64,000 nucleotides of DNA, from assembly GCF_010725055.1 (NCBI RefSeq), contig NZ_BJKB01000004.1:124001-188000 (forward strand), given 5' to 3'. The translations under genes and the position numbers were made by a program. Position 1 is the first letter of the stretch. Each line of letters begins with the position of its first letter. Shown piece by piece: positions 45,102 through 53,778 of the stretch. This stretch comes from Gelidibacter japonicus. GTDB taxonomy: Bacteria > Bacteroidota > Bacteroidia > Flavobacteriales > Flavobacteriaceae. Under the pieces are notes generated by a model. The model saw nothing but the letters and a program-made list of their open reading frames with translations. It did not search any database and was not told where the DNA came from.

Positions 45102-45644
45102 TTATAAACTTTGCGAGTTGGTTCGCACTTTATATTGTTCTATTTTCTCTTTTAAAATCATTCGCGCTCTTGAGAGGTTTGATTTTGAAGTTCCCGTTGA
45201 AATACCCAGCATATCGGCTATTTCCTGATGTGAATAGTCATCTAGGACGTAAAGGTTAAACACCAGTCTATACCTGTCGGGCAATTCCTGTATGATGCCT
45301 AAAAGAAAATCAAGACTTATTTCATCGTCATCAATTTCAACGGCGACATCTTCTATCTGATCCTCATTGACAATATCAAAAACACCTACACTTCTGTAGC
45401 GCTGAAGCGCCGTGTTGATGGTGATACGTTTCATCCAACCTTCCAAAGAACCTTTATGGCTAAACTGATCAATCTTTTTAAAAATGGTCACAAAAGAGTC
45501 CTGCAGATTATCTTGTGCCTCTGCATAATTTTTGGAATACTTAAGGCAAAGCGAAAATATTTTACCCGAAAAGAGCTTGTATATCTGGCTTTGAGCTTTA
45601 GCATCGTTTTTTTTACAATTGATAATGAGTTGTTCTAAACTCAC
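45102..45644 (-). CDS. ECF-type RNA polymerase sigma factor
   Basis: A 180-residue sigma factor with region 2 (AEAQDNLQDSFVTIFKKIDQF near residue 41) and region 4 (LYVLDDYSHQEIADMLGISTG near 132). No anti-sigma gene of the usual kind is present; the next gene (43581) has a cytosolic helix plus membrane anchor that may play this part. It lies 22 nt after a small lipoprotein gene, and an ECF-like promoter stands before that gene, so the operon probably controls itself. Confidence 0.93.
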   Translation of the reverse strand: MSLEQLIINCKKNDAKAQSQIYKLFSGKIFSLCLKYSKNYAEAQDNLQDSFVTIFKKIDQFSHKGSLEGWMKRITINTALQRYRSVGVFDIVNEDQIEDVAVEIDDDEISLDFLLGIIQELPDRYRLVFNLYVLDDYSHQEIADMLGISTGTSKSNLSRARMILKEKIEQYKVRTNSQSL

Positions 45645-45666
45645 AGTTCTAAGATTAGTGTTTCAT

Positions 45667-46083
45667 TTATGCTTCAGGTTCTACTACAGGCACTTCTACA
45701 ATATAATATAAATCTGTTCCGCTATCATCCTTCCCTTGCCAAAATTTAAAGATATAGGTCCCATTATTGGTTACCTTAAAATTGAAGGTCGCTTCCACTT
45801 CTGCTTCTTCGGCAAGACCACAATTTTGATTTGGATACACCGAATTGACAACCGCAACGGTGCGTTGATTCAATTCGCGAGTGTAGTAAAAATCAAAAAA
45901 GACATAACATCCGGCAGGTCGGATATATTTTACTGTAATAGGGTAAATTTCGCCAAGAACAAATTCTTCTGGAATTACAACGCTTTCTATCGGGAGTATT
46001 TCGTTATAGAAATCATTGGAATCATCAATACTACAAGATGTTAATGACAATATTGCAACACATAATAAAACTAACTTTTTCAT
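45667..46083 (-). CDS. Small lipoprotein, first gene of sigma operon
   Basis: A 138-residue lipoprotein (lipobox LTSCS, Cys17). The mature part is beta-rich (EFVLGEIYPITVKYIRPAGC, TFNFKVTNNGTYIFKFWQG) and looks like an immunoglobulin-like fold; I recognise no family. It is the promoter-proximal gene of the sigma-beta-barrel operon, 42 nt after the ECF-like promoter. Confidence 0.8.
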   Translation of the reverse strand: MKKLVLLCVAILSLTSCSIDDSNDFYNEILPIESVVIPEEFVLGEIYPITVKYIRPAGCYVFFDFYYTRELNQRTVAVVNSVYPNQNCGLAEEAEVEATFNFKVTNNGTYIFKFWQGKDDSGTDLYYIVEVPVVEPEA

Positions 46084-46124
46084 AAAATTTTTGATTTAGG
46101 ATATATTTTCTTTTTCATTATATA

Positions 46125-46152
46125 GATGCGCATTAATCTTAAAGGTTGCGTC
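46125..46152 (-). promoter_or_regulatory. ECF-like promoter of the sigma operon
   Basis: On the minus strand: GACGCAACCTTT, 8 nt, TGCGCATC, then TA. The same 28-nt layout (20 of 28 identical, all differences in the 8-nt core) is found once more, on the plus strand at 47307. The AAC in the upstream block and a fixed distance to a second conserved block are typical of ECF promoters. The lipoprotein ATG is 42 nt downstream. Confidence 0.65.
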
Positions 46153-46161
46153 ATGATATAA

Positions 46162-46189
46162 AAAAAATCCCTTTATCGAGGGATTTTTT
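46162..46189 (-). terminator. Intrinsic terminator of recA
   Basis: Perfect stem AAAAAATCCCT / AGGGATTTTTT with loop TTATCG, 33 nt after the recA stop on the minus strand, with U runs in both orientations. It also isolates the sigma operon from recA read-through. Confidence 0.92.
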
Positions 46190-46222
46190 ATTTAAATAAT
46201 AAAACAAGTCAACCACTTCGGT

Positions 46223-47239
46223 TTAATCATCACTAGAAGTGGCTGCTTTGGCGATGACCCTTACCTTAGCTTCCAATTCATCCATGAGTTCTGGATTGTC
46301 TTTTATTAAAGTTTTTACGGCATCTCTACCTTGACCAAGCTTTGTATCTCCATAACTGAACCAAGATCCACTTTTCTTTATGATTTCATTTTCAACGGCA
46401 ATATCCAAAATCTCGCCCACCTTAGAAATTCCTTCACCATACATAATATCAAACTCAGCCATCTTAAATGGTGGCGCCACTTTATTTTTCACCACTTTAA
46501 CACGCGTTTTGTTACCTGCAACACTGCCGTCTGTTTCCTTAATTTGGGTAGAGCGCCTGATATCCAATCTTACAGAAGCATAGAATTTCAAGGCGTTACC
46601 ACCTGTTGTGGTTTCAGGATTACCAAACATTACTCCAATTTTTTCACGTAATTGGTTAATGAAGATTACTGTACAATTGGTTTTACTGATTGAACCTGTC
46701 AGTTTTCTTAAGGCTTGTGACATCAATCGTGCATGTAGACCCATTTTTGAGTCGCCCATTTCGCCTTCAATTTCACTTTTTGGCGTCAATGCTGCAACAG
46801 AATCTATCACCACAATATCAATGGCACCTGAACGGATTAGGTTGTCGGTAATTTCTAATGCCTGTTCTCCATTATCAGGTTGGGAAATGATCAGGTTTTC
46901 TAAGTCTACACCCAATTTTTCGGCATAAGTTCTGTCAAAAGCATGTTCAGCATCAATAAATGCTGCAATCCCACCAGCCTTTTGAGCTTCGGCGATGGCA
47001 TGCAAGGTCAGGGTTGTTTTACCTGAAGATTCTGGTCCGTATATTTCAATAACCCTTCCGCGCGGATAACCACCCACACCCAATGCAATGTCCAATCCTA
47101 GTGAGCCTGAGGAGATAGCCTCAACATCCACCACGGCCTGATCACTCATTTTCATAACTGTCCCTTTGCCATAGGCTTTATCCAACTTGTCTAAAGTCAG
47201 TTTTAGGGCTTTTAATTTTGCGTCTTTTTCACTACTCAT
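46223..47239 (-). CDS. recA: Recombinase RecA
   Basis: A 338-residue RecA that forms filaments on single-stranded DNA for homologous recombination and induces the SOS response. The P-loop GPESSGKTT is near residue 69, followed by VVIDSVAAL (Walker B) and the L2 loop [18 protein letters not shown]. No LexA box is evident upstream; flavobacteria vary in SOS control. It ends in a perfect terminator. Both flanks carry copies of an ECF-like motif, but neither points at recA itself. Confidence 0.97.
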   Translation of the reverse strand: MSSEKDAKLKALKLTLDKLDKAYGKGTVMKMSDQAVVDVEAISSGSLGLDIALGVGGYPRGRVIEIYGPESSGKTTLTLHAIAEAQKAGGIAAFIDAEHAFDRTYAEKLGVDLENLIISQPDNGEQALEITDNLIRSGAIDIVVIDSVAALTPKSEIEGEMGDSKMGLHARLMSQALRKLTGSISKTNCTVIFINQLREKIGVMFGNPETTTGGNALKFYASVRLDIRRSTQIKETDGSVAGNKTRVKVVKNKVAPPFKMAEFDIMYGEGISKVGEILDIAVENEIIKKSGSWFSYGDTKLGQGRDAVKTLIKDNPELMDELEAKVRVIAKAATSSDD

Positions 47240-47306
47240 TTGTCGTTCTTTTTCTAATTTTTATTGAAGCTAAAATACGACTTTTTTTCATCTTAGGAAT
47301 TTTTAG

Positions 47307-47334
47307 GACGCAACCTTTTTATAGTTTGCGCATC
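47307..47334 (+). promoter_or_regulatory. Second ECF-like promoter, pointing at small ORF
   Basis: GACGCAACCTTT, 8 nt, TGCGCATC, then TA: same blocks and spacing as the motif before the sigma operon, opposite strand. Transcription would start near 47345 and run into the ORF at 47430. Confidence 0.6.
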
Positions 47335-47429
47335 TACCTAATAGGATTGGAAAATCTTGCTATGAAATGGGTCACTTTATATGAGTGACAACTTTGATCT
47401 GACTTTTAATAAGCTTTAAAATGTAACAG

Positions 47430-47522
47430 ATGAAGTTTTTTAAGAAAATTATTTTTAACAGCGCATTGGGCGTTTCAATTGCTATCTGTCTGAATGGTAA
47501 TTGTAAAGCCGATGGAGGTTAG
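47430..47522 (+). CDS. Candidate 30-residue exported peptide
   Basis: The ORF starts MKFFKKIIFNSALGVSIAIC: a Lys-rich start and a hydrophobic stretch like a signal peptide, then LNGNCKADGG and a stop. A small hairpin follows at once. It lies 95 nt beyond an ECF-like promoter and 17% of the residues are Lys, as in many signal peptides. It may instead be a non-coding RNA or a gene remnant. Confidence 0.3.
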   Translation: MKFFKKIIFNSALGVSIAICLNGNCKADGG

Positions 47523-47795
47523 CTCGTGAGCTATTTTATAAATGGAAATTTAAAAAAATAGTAATAACGAGTTAGTCCTCGAAAAGCACCTGAGATGGAA
47601 TCTTTGGTGCTTTTTTGTTTTGATGTGGAATGAAAAGAGACGAGAATTCAATGAATTTCTCCCAGATTGCAAAGGTTTTCGCAGAAGTCTTAAAAGGAAT
47701 ACTTGTCATCTTTAAAATCGAATAGTAAATTTTGGATTCGTCTAATAATTTTCCACTACTCACTATCCACTCATAACTCTAAACTCTTTTTTCCC

Positions 47796-47803
47796 TATCT
47801 TTG
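47796..47803 (+). promoter_or_regulatory. -7 element of the trhO promoter
   Basis: TATCTTTG fits TAnnTTTG and is 31 nt before the ATG. No TTG is found at the right distance upstream, so the match is half a promoter. Confidence 0.5.
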
Positions 47804-47834
47804 CCCAACTTTAACCTTAAAAAATTAGTATAGC

Positions 47835-48908
47835 ATGCAACTGTACAATAACTTAAGCGCTAAAGAAAGAGCAGAACTCATTGCGCAAGCTGGAAAAGAC
47901 CGCTTGACCCTCTCTTTCTATGCCTATGCCAAAATTGGCAATCCAGAAACTTTTAGAAATCATCTGTTTTTAACTTGGAACGAGCTTGATGTCCTGGGAC
48001 GCATCTATGTGGCCCATGAAGGCATTAATGCCCAATTATCTGTTCCGGCGGATAACTTTGAAGCTTTTAAAGCTCATCTAGACAGTATTTCGTTCTTAGC
48101 TAATGTGCGACTCAATATCGCCATTGAGCATGATAATTTTGCGTTTTTAAAACTGAAAATCAAGGTACGGGATAAGATTGTAGCGGACGGACTGAATGAC
48201 GACACTTTTGATGTGACTGACATTGGCGTTCATGTAAATGCTGAACGATTCAATGAGCTTATTGAAGACGAGAACACTATTTTGGTGGATATGAGAAACC
48301 ATTATGAAAGTGAAATAGGCCATTTTAAAAATGCCGTTACACCAGATGTGGATACGTTTAGGGAGTCTTTGGATATTATTGAAGAAGATTTAAAAGACCA
48401 TAAGGAAGATAAGAATTTGGTGATGTATTGCACTGGGGGTATCCGATGCGAAAAAGCAAGCGCTTACTACAAACATAAAGGTTTTAAAAATGTGTTTCAA
48501 TTGGAAGGTGGCATCATCAATTATGTGAGACAGATCAATGAAAAAGGTCTTGAAAATAAATTTATTGGAAAGAATTTTGTGTTTGATCAGCGTCGGGCAG
48601 AACGAATTTCTGACGATGTGATTGCACATTGCCACCAATGTGGAGCCCCGGCCGATTTGCATACCAACTGTGCCAACGATGCCTGTCATCTGCTCTTTAT
48701 ACAATGTGAGGCGTGCAAAGAAAAAATGGATAATTGTTGCTCGACAACCTGCATGGAAGTTCATCATTTGCCTTATGAGGAGCAAAAGGAACTCAGAAAA
48801 GGTCAAGGGAATAGTAACGATATCTTTAAAAAGGGACGCGCAGACCATTTGTATTATAAAAAGGACTTGAGAAATATATTTGAACATTTTGAATCTCCCA
48901 AATCCTAA
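47835..48908 (+). CDS. trhO: tRNA uridine-5-oxyacetate hydroxylase TrhO (rhodanese)
   Basis: A 357-residue protein of the YceA/TrhO family, which hydroxylates U34 of tRNA to 5-hydroxyuridine using O2. The N-terminal part (LTLSFYAYAKIGNPETFRN) is a ferredoxin-like domain, the central rhodanese domain carries the catalytic Cys in MYCTGGIRCEKAS near residue 198, and the C-terminal 80 residues hold about ten Cys (CHQCGAP, CEACKEKMDNCCSTTC) that probably bind zinc. It lies 6 nt before a U32 peptidase-like gene, the counterpart of the anaerobic route TrhP. Confidence 0.9.
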   Translation: MQLYNNLSAKERAELIAQAGKDRLTLSFYAYAKIGNPETFRNHLFLTWNELDVLGRIYVAHEGINAQLSVPADNFEAFKAHLDSISFLANVRLNIAIEHDNFAFLKLKIKVRDKIVADGLNDDTFDVTDIGVHVNAERFNELIEDENTILVDMRNHYESEIGHFKNAVTPDVDTFRESLDIIEEDLKDHKEDKNLVMYCTGGIRCEKASAYYKHKGFKNVFQLEGGIINYVRQINEKGLENKFIGKNFVFDQRRAERISDDVIAHCHQCGAPADLHTNCANDACHLLFIQCEACKEKMDNCCSTTCMEVHHLPYEEQKELRKGQGNSNDIFKKGRADHLYYKKDLRNIFEHFESPKS

Positions 48909-48914
48909 AATAGA

Positions 48915-50162
48915 ATGATACAATCTATAGAATTAATGGCTCCTGCAGGGAATTTTGAATCTCTACAAGCGGCATTGGATAACGGCACTGATTCCGTATA
49001 TTTTGGAGTGGAACAGCTTAATATGCGAGCACGAGCCACAGTCAATTTCACGGTAGATGACTTACCGGAAATAGCGAGACGGTGTAAAGCGGTCAATGTA
49101 CGGACTTATTTGACCTTAAATACAATCATTTACGATCACGATTTATCCATTGTTAAAACTTTATTGAAAGAGGCCAAAGCGGCAAACATTACAGCTGTTA
49201 TAGCTATGGACCAAGCTGTTATTGCCGCAGCACGCGCTATGGAGATGGAGGTTCATATTTCCACTCAGTTAAATGTGACCAATATCGAAACTGTGAAGTT
49301 TTATGCCATGTTTGCTGATACTATGGTTTTAAGTCGTGAGCTGAGTTTAAGACAAGTCAAGTATATTACAGATCAAATTGAAAAAGAGAACATTACAGGG
49401 CCATCTGGGCGTCTTGTCGAAATTGAAATCTTTGGACATGGAGCCTTGTGCATGGCCGTTTCAGGGAAGTGCTATATGAGTTTACACGCGTACAATTCTT
49501 CAGCGAATAGAGGAGCCTGTAAGCAAAATTGCCGAAAGAAGTATACCGTTATCGATCAGGAAACAGGTTTTGAGATGGAATTGGATAACGAATACATCAT
49601 GTCTCCCAAAGATTTGTGTACGATTGACTTTTTAGATGAAATTATTCAGTCAGGCATTAAAGTCTTGAAAATTGAAGGAAGAGGACGCGCTCCGGAATAT
49701 GTAGCTCATGTTATCAAGGCTTATCGTGATGCTATTGATAGCGTTGCTGATGGAACATATAGCAAAGACAAAGTTGTTGGCTGGATGCGGGAACTTGAAA
49801 AAGTTTACAATCGTGGTTTTTGGAGTGGTTATTATTTGGGCCAAAAACTTGGGGAATGGAGTAAGGGCTCAGGGTCACATGCCACTCAGAAGAAAGTATA
49901 TATTGGAAAAGGCGTACATTATTATCCGAAGGCAAAAATTGGAGAATTTAAAATTGAAGCTTATGATCTTAATGTAGGCGACACCATTTTAATCACAGGA
50001 CCATCTACAGGAGCCAAAGAAATGCAGGTTGATGAAATGATGGTCAACACAGTAAGGGTTGGATCAGGAACAAAAAATGACTTAGTGACTATTCCATTGG
50101 AATTTAGAATTAGGCCTTCTGATAAGTTGTACAAAATTGTTGAAAATAAAGTAGAAGTGTAA
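48915..50162 (+). CDS. trhP: U32-family protein, TrhP/YegQ-like tRNA hydroxylation enzyme
   Basis: A 415-residue member of the peptidase U32 family, whose E. coli homologue TrhP (YegQ) makes 5-hydroxyuridine in tRNA with prephenate instead of O2. The N-terminal barrel opens MAPAGNFESLQAALDNG; the Cys cluster CMAVSGKCYMSLHAYN plus RGACKQNCRKKY near residue 177-200 is the iron-sulfur site; MSPKDLCTIDFLDEI and LKIEGRGRAPEYV are the family core. It is shorter than E. coli TrhP. Its stop overlaps the ferredoxin start by 1 nt. The gene symbol follows homology plus the trhO neighbour. Confidence 0.8.
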   Translation: MIQSIELMAPAGNFESLQAALDNGTDSVYFGVEQLNMRARATVNFTVDDLPEIARRCKAVNVRTYLTLNTIIYDHDLSIVKTLLKEAKAANITAVIAMDQAVIAAARAMEMEVHISTQLNVTNIETVKFYAMFADTMVLSRELSLRQVKYITDQIEKENITGPSGRLVEIEIFGHGALCMAVSGKCYMSLHAYNSSANRGACKQNCRKKYTVIDQETGFEMELDNEYIMSPKDLCTIDFLDEIIQSGIKVLKIEGRGRAPEYVAHVIKAYRDAIDSVADGTYSKDKVVGWMRELEKVYNRGFWSGYYLGQKLGEWSKGSGSHATQKKVYIGKGVHYYPKAKIGEFKIEAYDLNVGDTILITGPSTGAKEMQVDEMMVNTVRVGSGTKNDLVTIPLEFRIRPSDKLYKIVENKVEV

Positions 50163-50395
50163 TGGTCATTGTCACTTTACAGCGCAACAAATGTATTGGG
50201 TGTAATTATTGTGTCGAATTGGCACCGAACCAATTTCAAATGTCAAAAAAAGATGGAAAAACAGTATTGCTCCACGCACATGAGAAGAAAGGATTTTACA
50301 CCTTAAAATCTAACGACCATACTATTCTTGAAGCTTGTGAAAACGCCGCTAAGGCCTGTCCTGTTAAAATTATTAGCGTGAAAGTTAGTAACTAA
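50162..50395 (+). CDS. Small 4Fe-4S ferredoxin
   Basis: A 77-residue ferredoxin with the motif CIGCNYC (Cys11, 14, 17) and a later CP pair (AKACPVK near residue 67), enough for one [4Fe-4S] or [3Fe-4S] cluster. Its ATG overlaps the U32 gene by 1 nt (TAATG), so the two are translated together. It is a plausible electron carrier for the neighbouring iron-sulfur U32 enzyme, which would be a new partnership; this is inferred from position. Confidence 0.88.
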   Translation: MVIVTLQRNKCIGCNYCVELAPNQFQMSKKDGKTVLLHAHEKKGFYTLKSNDHTILEACENAAKACPVKIISVKVSN

Positions 50396-50771
50396 GATTT
50401 TATAGCAGATTGGTTGTGGTGCCAGCTGCATTTGAGTATTGGTATGGGTCACTTTTCAATTTAAGTGATCGCTGATAAAATTCAAACACCTATCTAGTAC
50501 GAAAGATTACATCTGTGCAGGCGTGGTTTAATTAAATCAAAACAATTACTCCTGCGCCTGCGAAAAGTTGAATACAATATCTTATGTTGAACAAGAGATG
50601 TTTTGCCAAGGGGTCATTGCAACATGAATAGTATTTTTAAAAAATTAAATTGGTCTGCATTTGTTTTATAAAAAGACCGGCACACTATTCTTGTGATTAT
50701 AGAACGATATCCGTTTGGGTACAGTCGAAATTGTGGGTTACTTCTCGACTGTACTCGAATGGATCACTGTG
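50396..50771. other. Gap between convergent ferredoxin and M23 genes
   Basis: 376 nt, no gene seen. It contains degenerate CCTGCGCCTGC repeats near 50555-50570 and a 10-bp inverted repeat at 50719-50754. The latter, close to the M23 stop codon, may be its terminator. Confidence 0.6.
50719..50754. repeat. 10-bp inverted repeat near M23 gene end
   Basis: GTACAGTCGA / TCGACTGTAC with a 16-nt loop, 18 nt beyond the stop codon of the M23 gene. No T run follows, so its terminator role is uncertain. Confidence 0.6.
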
Positions 50772-52193
50772 CTATTCTTTGATCAACTTAATGGTTTTTT
50801 GCTCGTTGTTGACGCCTTCCAATCGTAAAAAGTATAAACCTTTTGATAAAGATTCCAGATTGATTTCTTTGATGCTTTCTATATCATTTGTTTTGGTCAT
50901 TACTGTTTTACCGAGGATATCCACCAAGGACACTTTTTTGATATGACTATTGGATTGAATATTGACCACATCATTAAATGGATTAGGATATATGGAAACG
51001 TTATCAAAATTAGAGTCTTCAACACTCAATGTACCCACTGTAAATTTATGGTCTACAATTTGGCCTTGATAGGTTGCCCGCCAAGTCCATTCACCAGGCA
51101 ATGATGGAGCAGTGATGATCCAATACCAATACGAACTCGAGTAATTGTCAACCAAGTTATAATCCCAATCATTATATATAGTTCCATTTGGTCTTAAAAC
51201 TTCGAGATCAATCGTGGTTCCTGCAAGTTGATCTCTTAAATAAACAGCGAGATGGACTTTTTCACCAGGTGCAAAAGCGTTTTTTTCATTTGTCGTTTCC
51301 TGATCTGGACAGGTGGGAAATACCGGAGGTGCCGAATGCGTTAATACCGCATTAATATTTGTGTTTACATACGGTTTTTGATTCTGCCACCAAGAGTCTG
51401 TATTCATATTATTACAATTACCGGCATATGGATCTACCAAAACATCCTGTCCTACGCCATTCAATTCAACCTCTGAATAGACTTCGAAATGTAAGTGTGG
51501 CCCTGTTGAATTGCCAGAACTCCCCACGATGCCAAGATATTCACCGCGTTCTACGGTATCTCCTATATTCTTCGATGTTGGGGAATCTTTTTTCATATGA
51601 CCGTAAAGCGCCACACTTCCGTCGGCATGTTGTACATATACGGCATTCCATGTGTTGCTATTGAAGGTACAGCTTCTATCAAATTGTGTTCTGCCTATCG
51701 CAATAATTTGTCCAGGAGCGGCCGCTACAATCTCCGCCTCATCATTATCCATCATTTTCCAAGAAAATGGCCAGGTATAGATATCGACGCCCATGTGGTT
51801 ATAACCATCATTAGTGTCGTAAGTTTTCGCTCCACAATTATAGTCAAGAAGTTGGTTTGGAAATTCAGGATTATGATCAACATAGTTTGAAATGGCCCAA
51901 ACATCATTGTATGGTGCGCCATCCTTCATTTTTACTGGCCAACTAAATAGGGTTGTAGGCGCTCGTTTTTGTGCCTCATTATGAATCAATCTGTTTTGGG
52001 ATTTTAATAGCGAGATATTTGATTTAATATCGTTGAGGACTTCTTCGCGTTGTTCATCAGTCAAACATTGCGTTCTATTTTCGTTAAAATTATATTCGCC
52101 TCCTACCGCGTTTAAAGAAACCTCTTGGGAAAAGGATTGACTTGAGCATAATAGAAAACTAAATAAAATCAGTTGGGTAAAGTTAATTTTCAT
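50772..52193 (-). CDS. Secreted M23 metallopeptidase with T9SS sorting tail
   Basis: A 473-residue exported protein: signal peptide (cut near SQSFS), a LytM/M23 domain with intact zinc ligands (HMGVD near residue 132 and GPHLHFEVY near residue 232), a beta-rich middle region, and a C-terminal type A sorting domain (NVSIYPNPFNDVVNIQ and GKTVMTKTND through KGLYFLRL) that sends it through the type IX system. It may cut peptidoglycan or Gly-rich peptides of other cells. It is monocistronic and convergent with the trhO cluster. Confidence 0.9.
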   Translation of the reverse strand: MKINFTQLILFSFLLCSSQSFSQEVSLNAVGGEYNFNENRTQCLTDEQREEVLNDIKSNISLLKSQNRLIHNEAQKRAPTTLFSWPVKMKDGAPYNDVWAISNYVDHNPEFPNQLLDYNCGAKTYDTNDGYNHMGVDIYTWPFSWKMMDNDEAEIVAAAPGQIIAIGRTQFDRSCTFNSNTWNAVYVQHADGSVALYGHMKKDSPTSKNIGDTVERGEYLGIVGSSGNSTGPHLHFEVYSEVELNGVGQDVLVDPYAGNCNNMNTDSWWQNQKPYVNTNINAVLTHSAPPVFPTCPDQETTNEKNAFAPGEKVHLAVYLRDQLAGTTIDLEVLRPNGTIYNDWDYNLVDNYSSSYWYWIITAPSLPGEWTWRATYQGQIVDHKFTVGTLSVEDSNFDNVSIYPNPFNDVVNIQSNSHIKKVSLVDILGKTVMTKTNDIESIKEINLESLSKGLYFLRLEGVNNEQKTIKLIKE

Positions 52194-52512
52194 AATGATA
52201 GTGTTTATTGGTTATCTTAAAGAGCATCGGGTTCATGTTAAAATGTGAGCAAAAAAATTGTTGAATTTTTAATATTTGTTTTATAAATGTATAAAACAAT
52301 CTGTAATCTATTGCTATAAAGACGGTTATAATTTTTTAATGGTTTTCAATCAGTAACATGATCTTCAATTACATAACTGAAATAAATAATCTTATCTTTA
52401 CGTTTTAAAATACGATGGCTTGGCAATTTCATAAAAATAAGATTTTTTGGTGTCCAAAGTCATAATTTATTAATCCTCATTCGTTACCAAACGAATTATA
52501 TATATACATAAC
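52194..52512. other. Divergent promoter region of M23 gene and ricT
   Basis: 319 nt, AT-rich, no gene seen. A -7-like TATCTTTA lies near 52391 for the ricT side but misses the last G. I found no strong repeat here. Confidence 0.5.
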
Positions 52513-53778
52513 ATGAGTTGTAACAGTTGCTCAACCGGAAAAGGTGGACAACCAAAAGGATGCAAGAACAATGGTACCTGTGGCACAGATAGCTGCAATA
52601 AATTAACTGTTTTTGATTGGTTGGCCAACATGTCTCTCCCGGAAGGCCAAGAGCCTTTTATTGGTGTTGAAGTGCGTTTTAAAAATGGACGTAAAGAATA
52701 TTTTAGGAATACGGAAAATTTAAGTTTAAGCATAGGTGATGTTGTTGCCACCCAGGCCCAATCTGGCCATGATATTGGTATGGTCACTCTTACCGGAGAA
52801 TTGGTAAGGATCCAAATGAAACGGAAAAACATTAAAATTGACGACGAAGAAAAGGTTTTGAAAATCTACCGAAAAGCATCCCAACGGGATATTGATGTAT
52901 GGTCTGATGCACGCGATAAGGAAGAGCCTATGAAAGTCAAAGCGCGTCAATTTGCCATTGATTTGAATTTGCAGATGAAAATCTCTGATATTGAATATCA
53001 GGGAGATGCCAGTAAAGCCACGTTTTATTATACTGCTGAGGAACGTGTAGATTTTAGGGAGTTAATAAAGTTGTTTGCCAAAGAATTCCGTACCCGAATT
53101 GAAATGAAACAGGTGGGCTTCCGTCAAGAAGCTGCACGTCTTGGTGGTATTGGGTCGTGCGGACGCGAATTATGTTGTTCTACATGGTTGACTGATTTTA
53201 GATCAGTGAGCACCTCAGCGGCACGTTATCAGCAATTGTCCTTGAATCCGTTAAAATTAGCAGGCCAATGTGGTAAATTGAAATGTTGTCTCAACTATGA
53301 GCTGGACTCCTATATGGATGCACTAAAAGACTTTCCTAAAATGGATGTCAAACTTTATACTGAAAAAGGGACTGCAATTTGCCAAAAAACTGATATTTTT
53401 AGAGGGTTCATGTGGTATGCTTATGAGGGCGAATGGATGAATTGGCACAAATTGACCACCGAACAGGCCAACGAAATTATTGCCTTAAATAAGAAAAGAG
53501 AAAAAGTAGCAAGCTTAGAAGAATACGCTTCCGAATTGATTGAAGACGTAAAGTCTGATTTTGGAAATGTAGTTGGACAAGATAGTTTGACTCGCTTTGA
53601 TGCACCAAGACGCAATAAGAGTAAACGCAGAAATCCGAAAAGAAAACCTAAAAGGGCAGAAGTGCAAAAGCAGGGTGGCGAAGCCAAAAAACCGCAAAAT
53701 AAATCGACTCAAAAAACCGGTCAGAAGAAACGCAGAAAACCAAACCCTAATAAATCCAATCCGAACGATGCCAAATAA
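52513..53778 (+). CDS. ricT: RicT/PSP1-domain protein
   Basis: A 421-residue protein with the PSP1 domain of YaaT/RicT. The Cys-rich core RLGGIGSCGRELCCSTW and QCGKLKCCLNYELD (residues 210-265) matches the iron-sulfur-binding site of the Bacillus Ric complex, which controls RNA maturation. The N-terminus has a second Cys-rich stretch (six Cys in the first 30 residues) typical of Bacteroidota versions. The C-terminal 60 residues are Lys/Arg/Gln-rich and could bind RNA. It begins a ricT-gldH-PBP1A operon, overlapping gldH by 11 nt. Confidence 0.88.
   Translation: MSCNSCSTGKGGQPKGCKNNGTCGTDSCNKLTVFDWLANMSLPEGQEPFIGVEVRFKNGRKEYFRNTENLSLSIGDVVATQAQSGHDIGMVTLTGELVRIQMKRKNIKIDDEEKVLKIYRKASQRDIDVWSDARDKEEPMKVKARQFAIDLNLQMKISDIEYQGDASKATFYYTAEERVDFRELIKLFAKEFRTRIEMKQVGFRQEAARLGGIGSCGRELCCSTWLTDFRSVSTSAARYQQLSLNPLKLAGQCGKLKCCLNYELDSYMDALKDFPKMDVKLYTEKGTAICQKTDIFRGFMWYAYEGEWMNWHKLTTEQANEIIALNKKREKVASLEEYASELIEDVKSDFGNVVGQDSLTRFDAPRRNKSKRRNPKRKPKRAEVQKQGGEAKKPQNKSTQKTGQKKRRKPNPNKSNPNDAK

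Larger units (their letters stand above)
47240..47834. other. Gap between recA and trhO with ECF-like motif and small ORF
   Basis: 595 nt without a known gene. It carries the second ECF-like promoter (47307), a short hairpin GTCACT / AGTGAC (47371-47389), a 30-codon ORF (47430), a hairpin TAGCTC / GAGCTA near 47520, and the trhO promoter (47796). A 63-codon frame on the minus strand is not credible. Confidence 0.7.

Noticed and set aside
47572-47763. 63-codon minus-strand ORF
   Set aside because: No similarity, no start signal, and it lies in an AT-rich gap close to the trhO promoter.
50510-50575. Further CCTGC hairpin in the ferredoxin/M23 gap
   Set aside because: Only degenerate half motifs (GTGCAGGCG, CCTGCGCCTGCG) that do not pair well.
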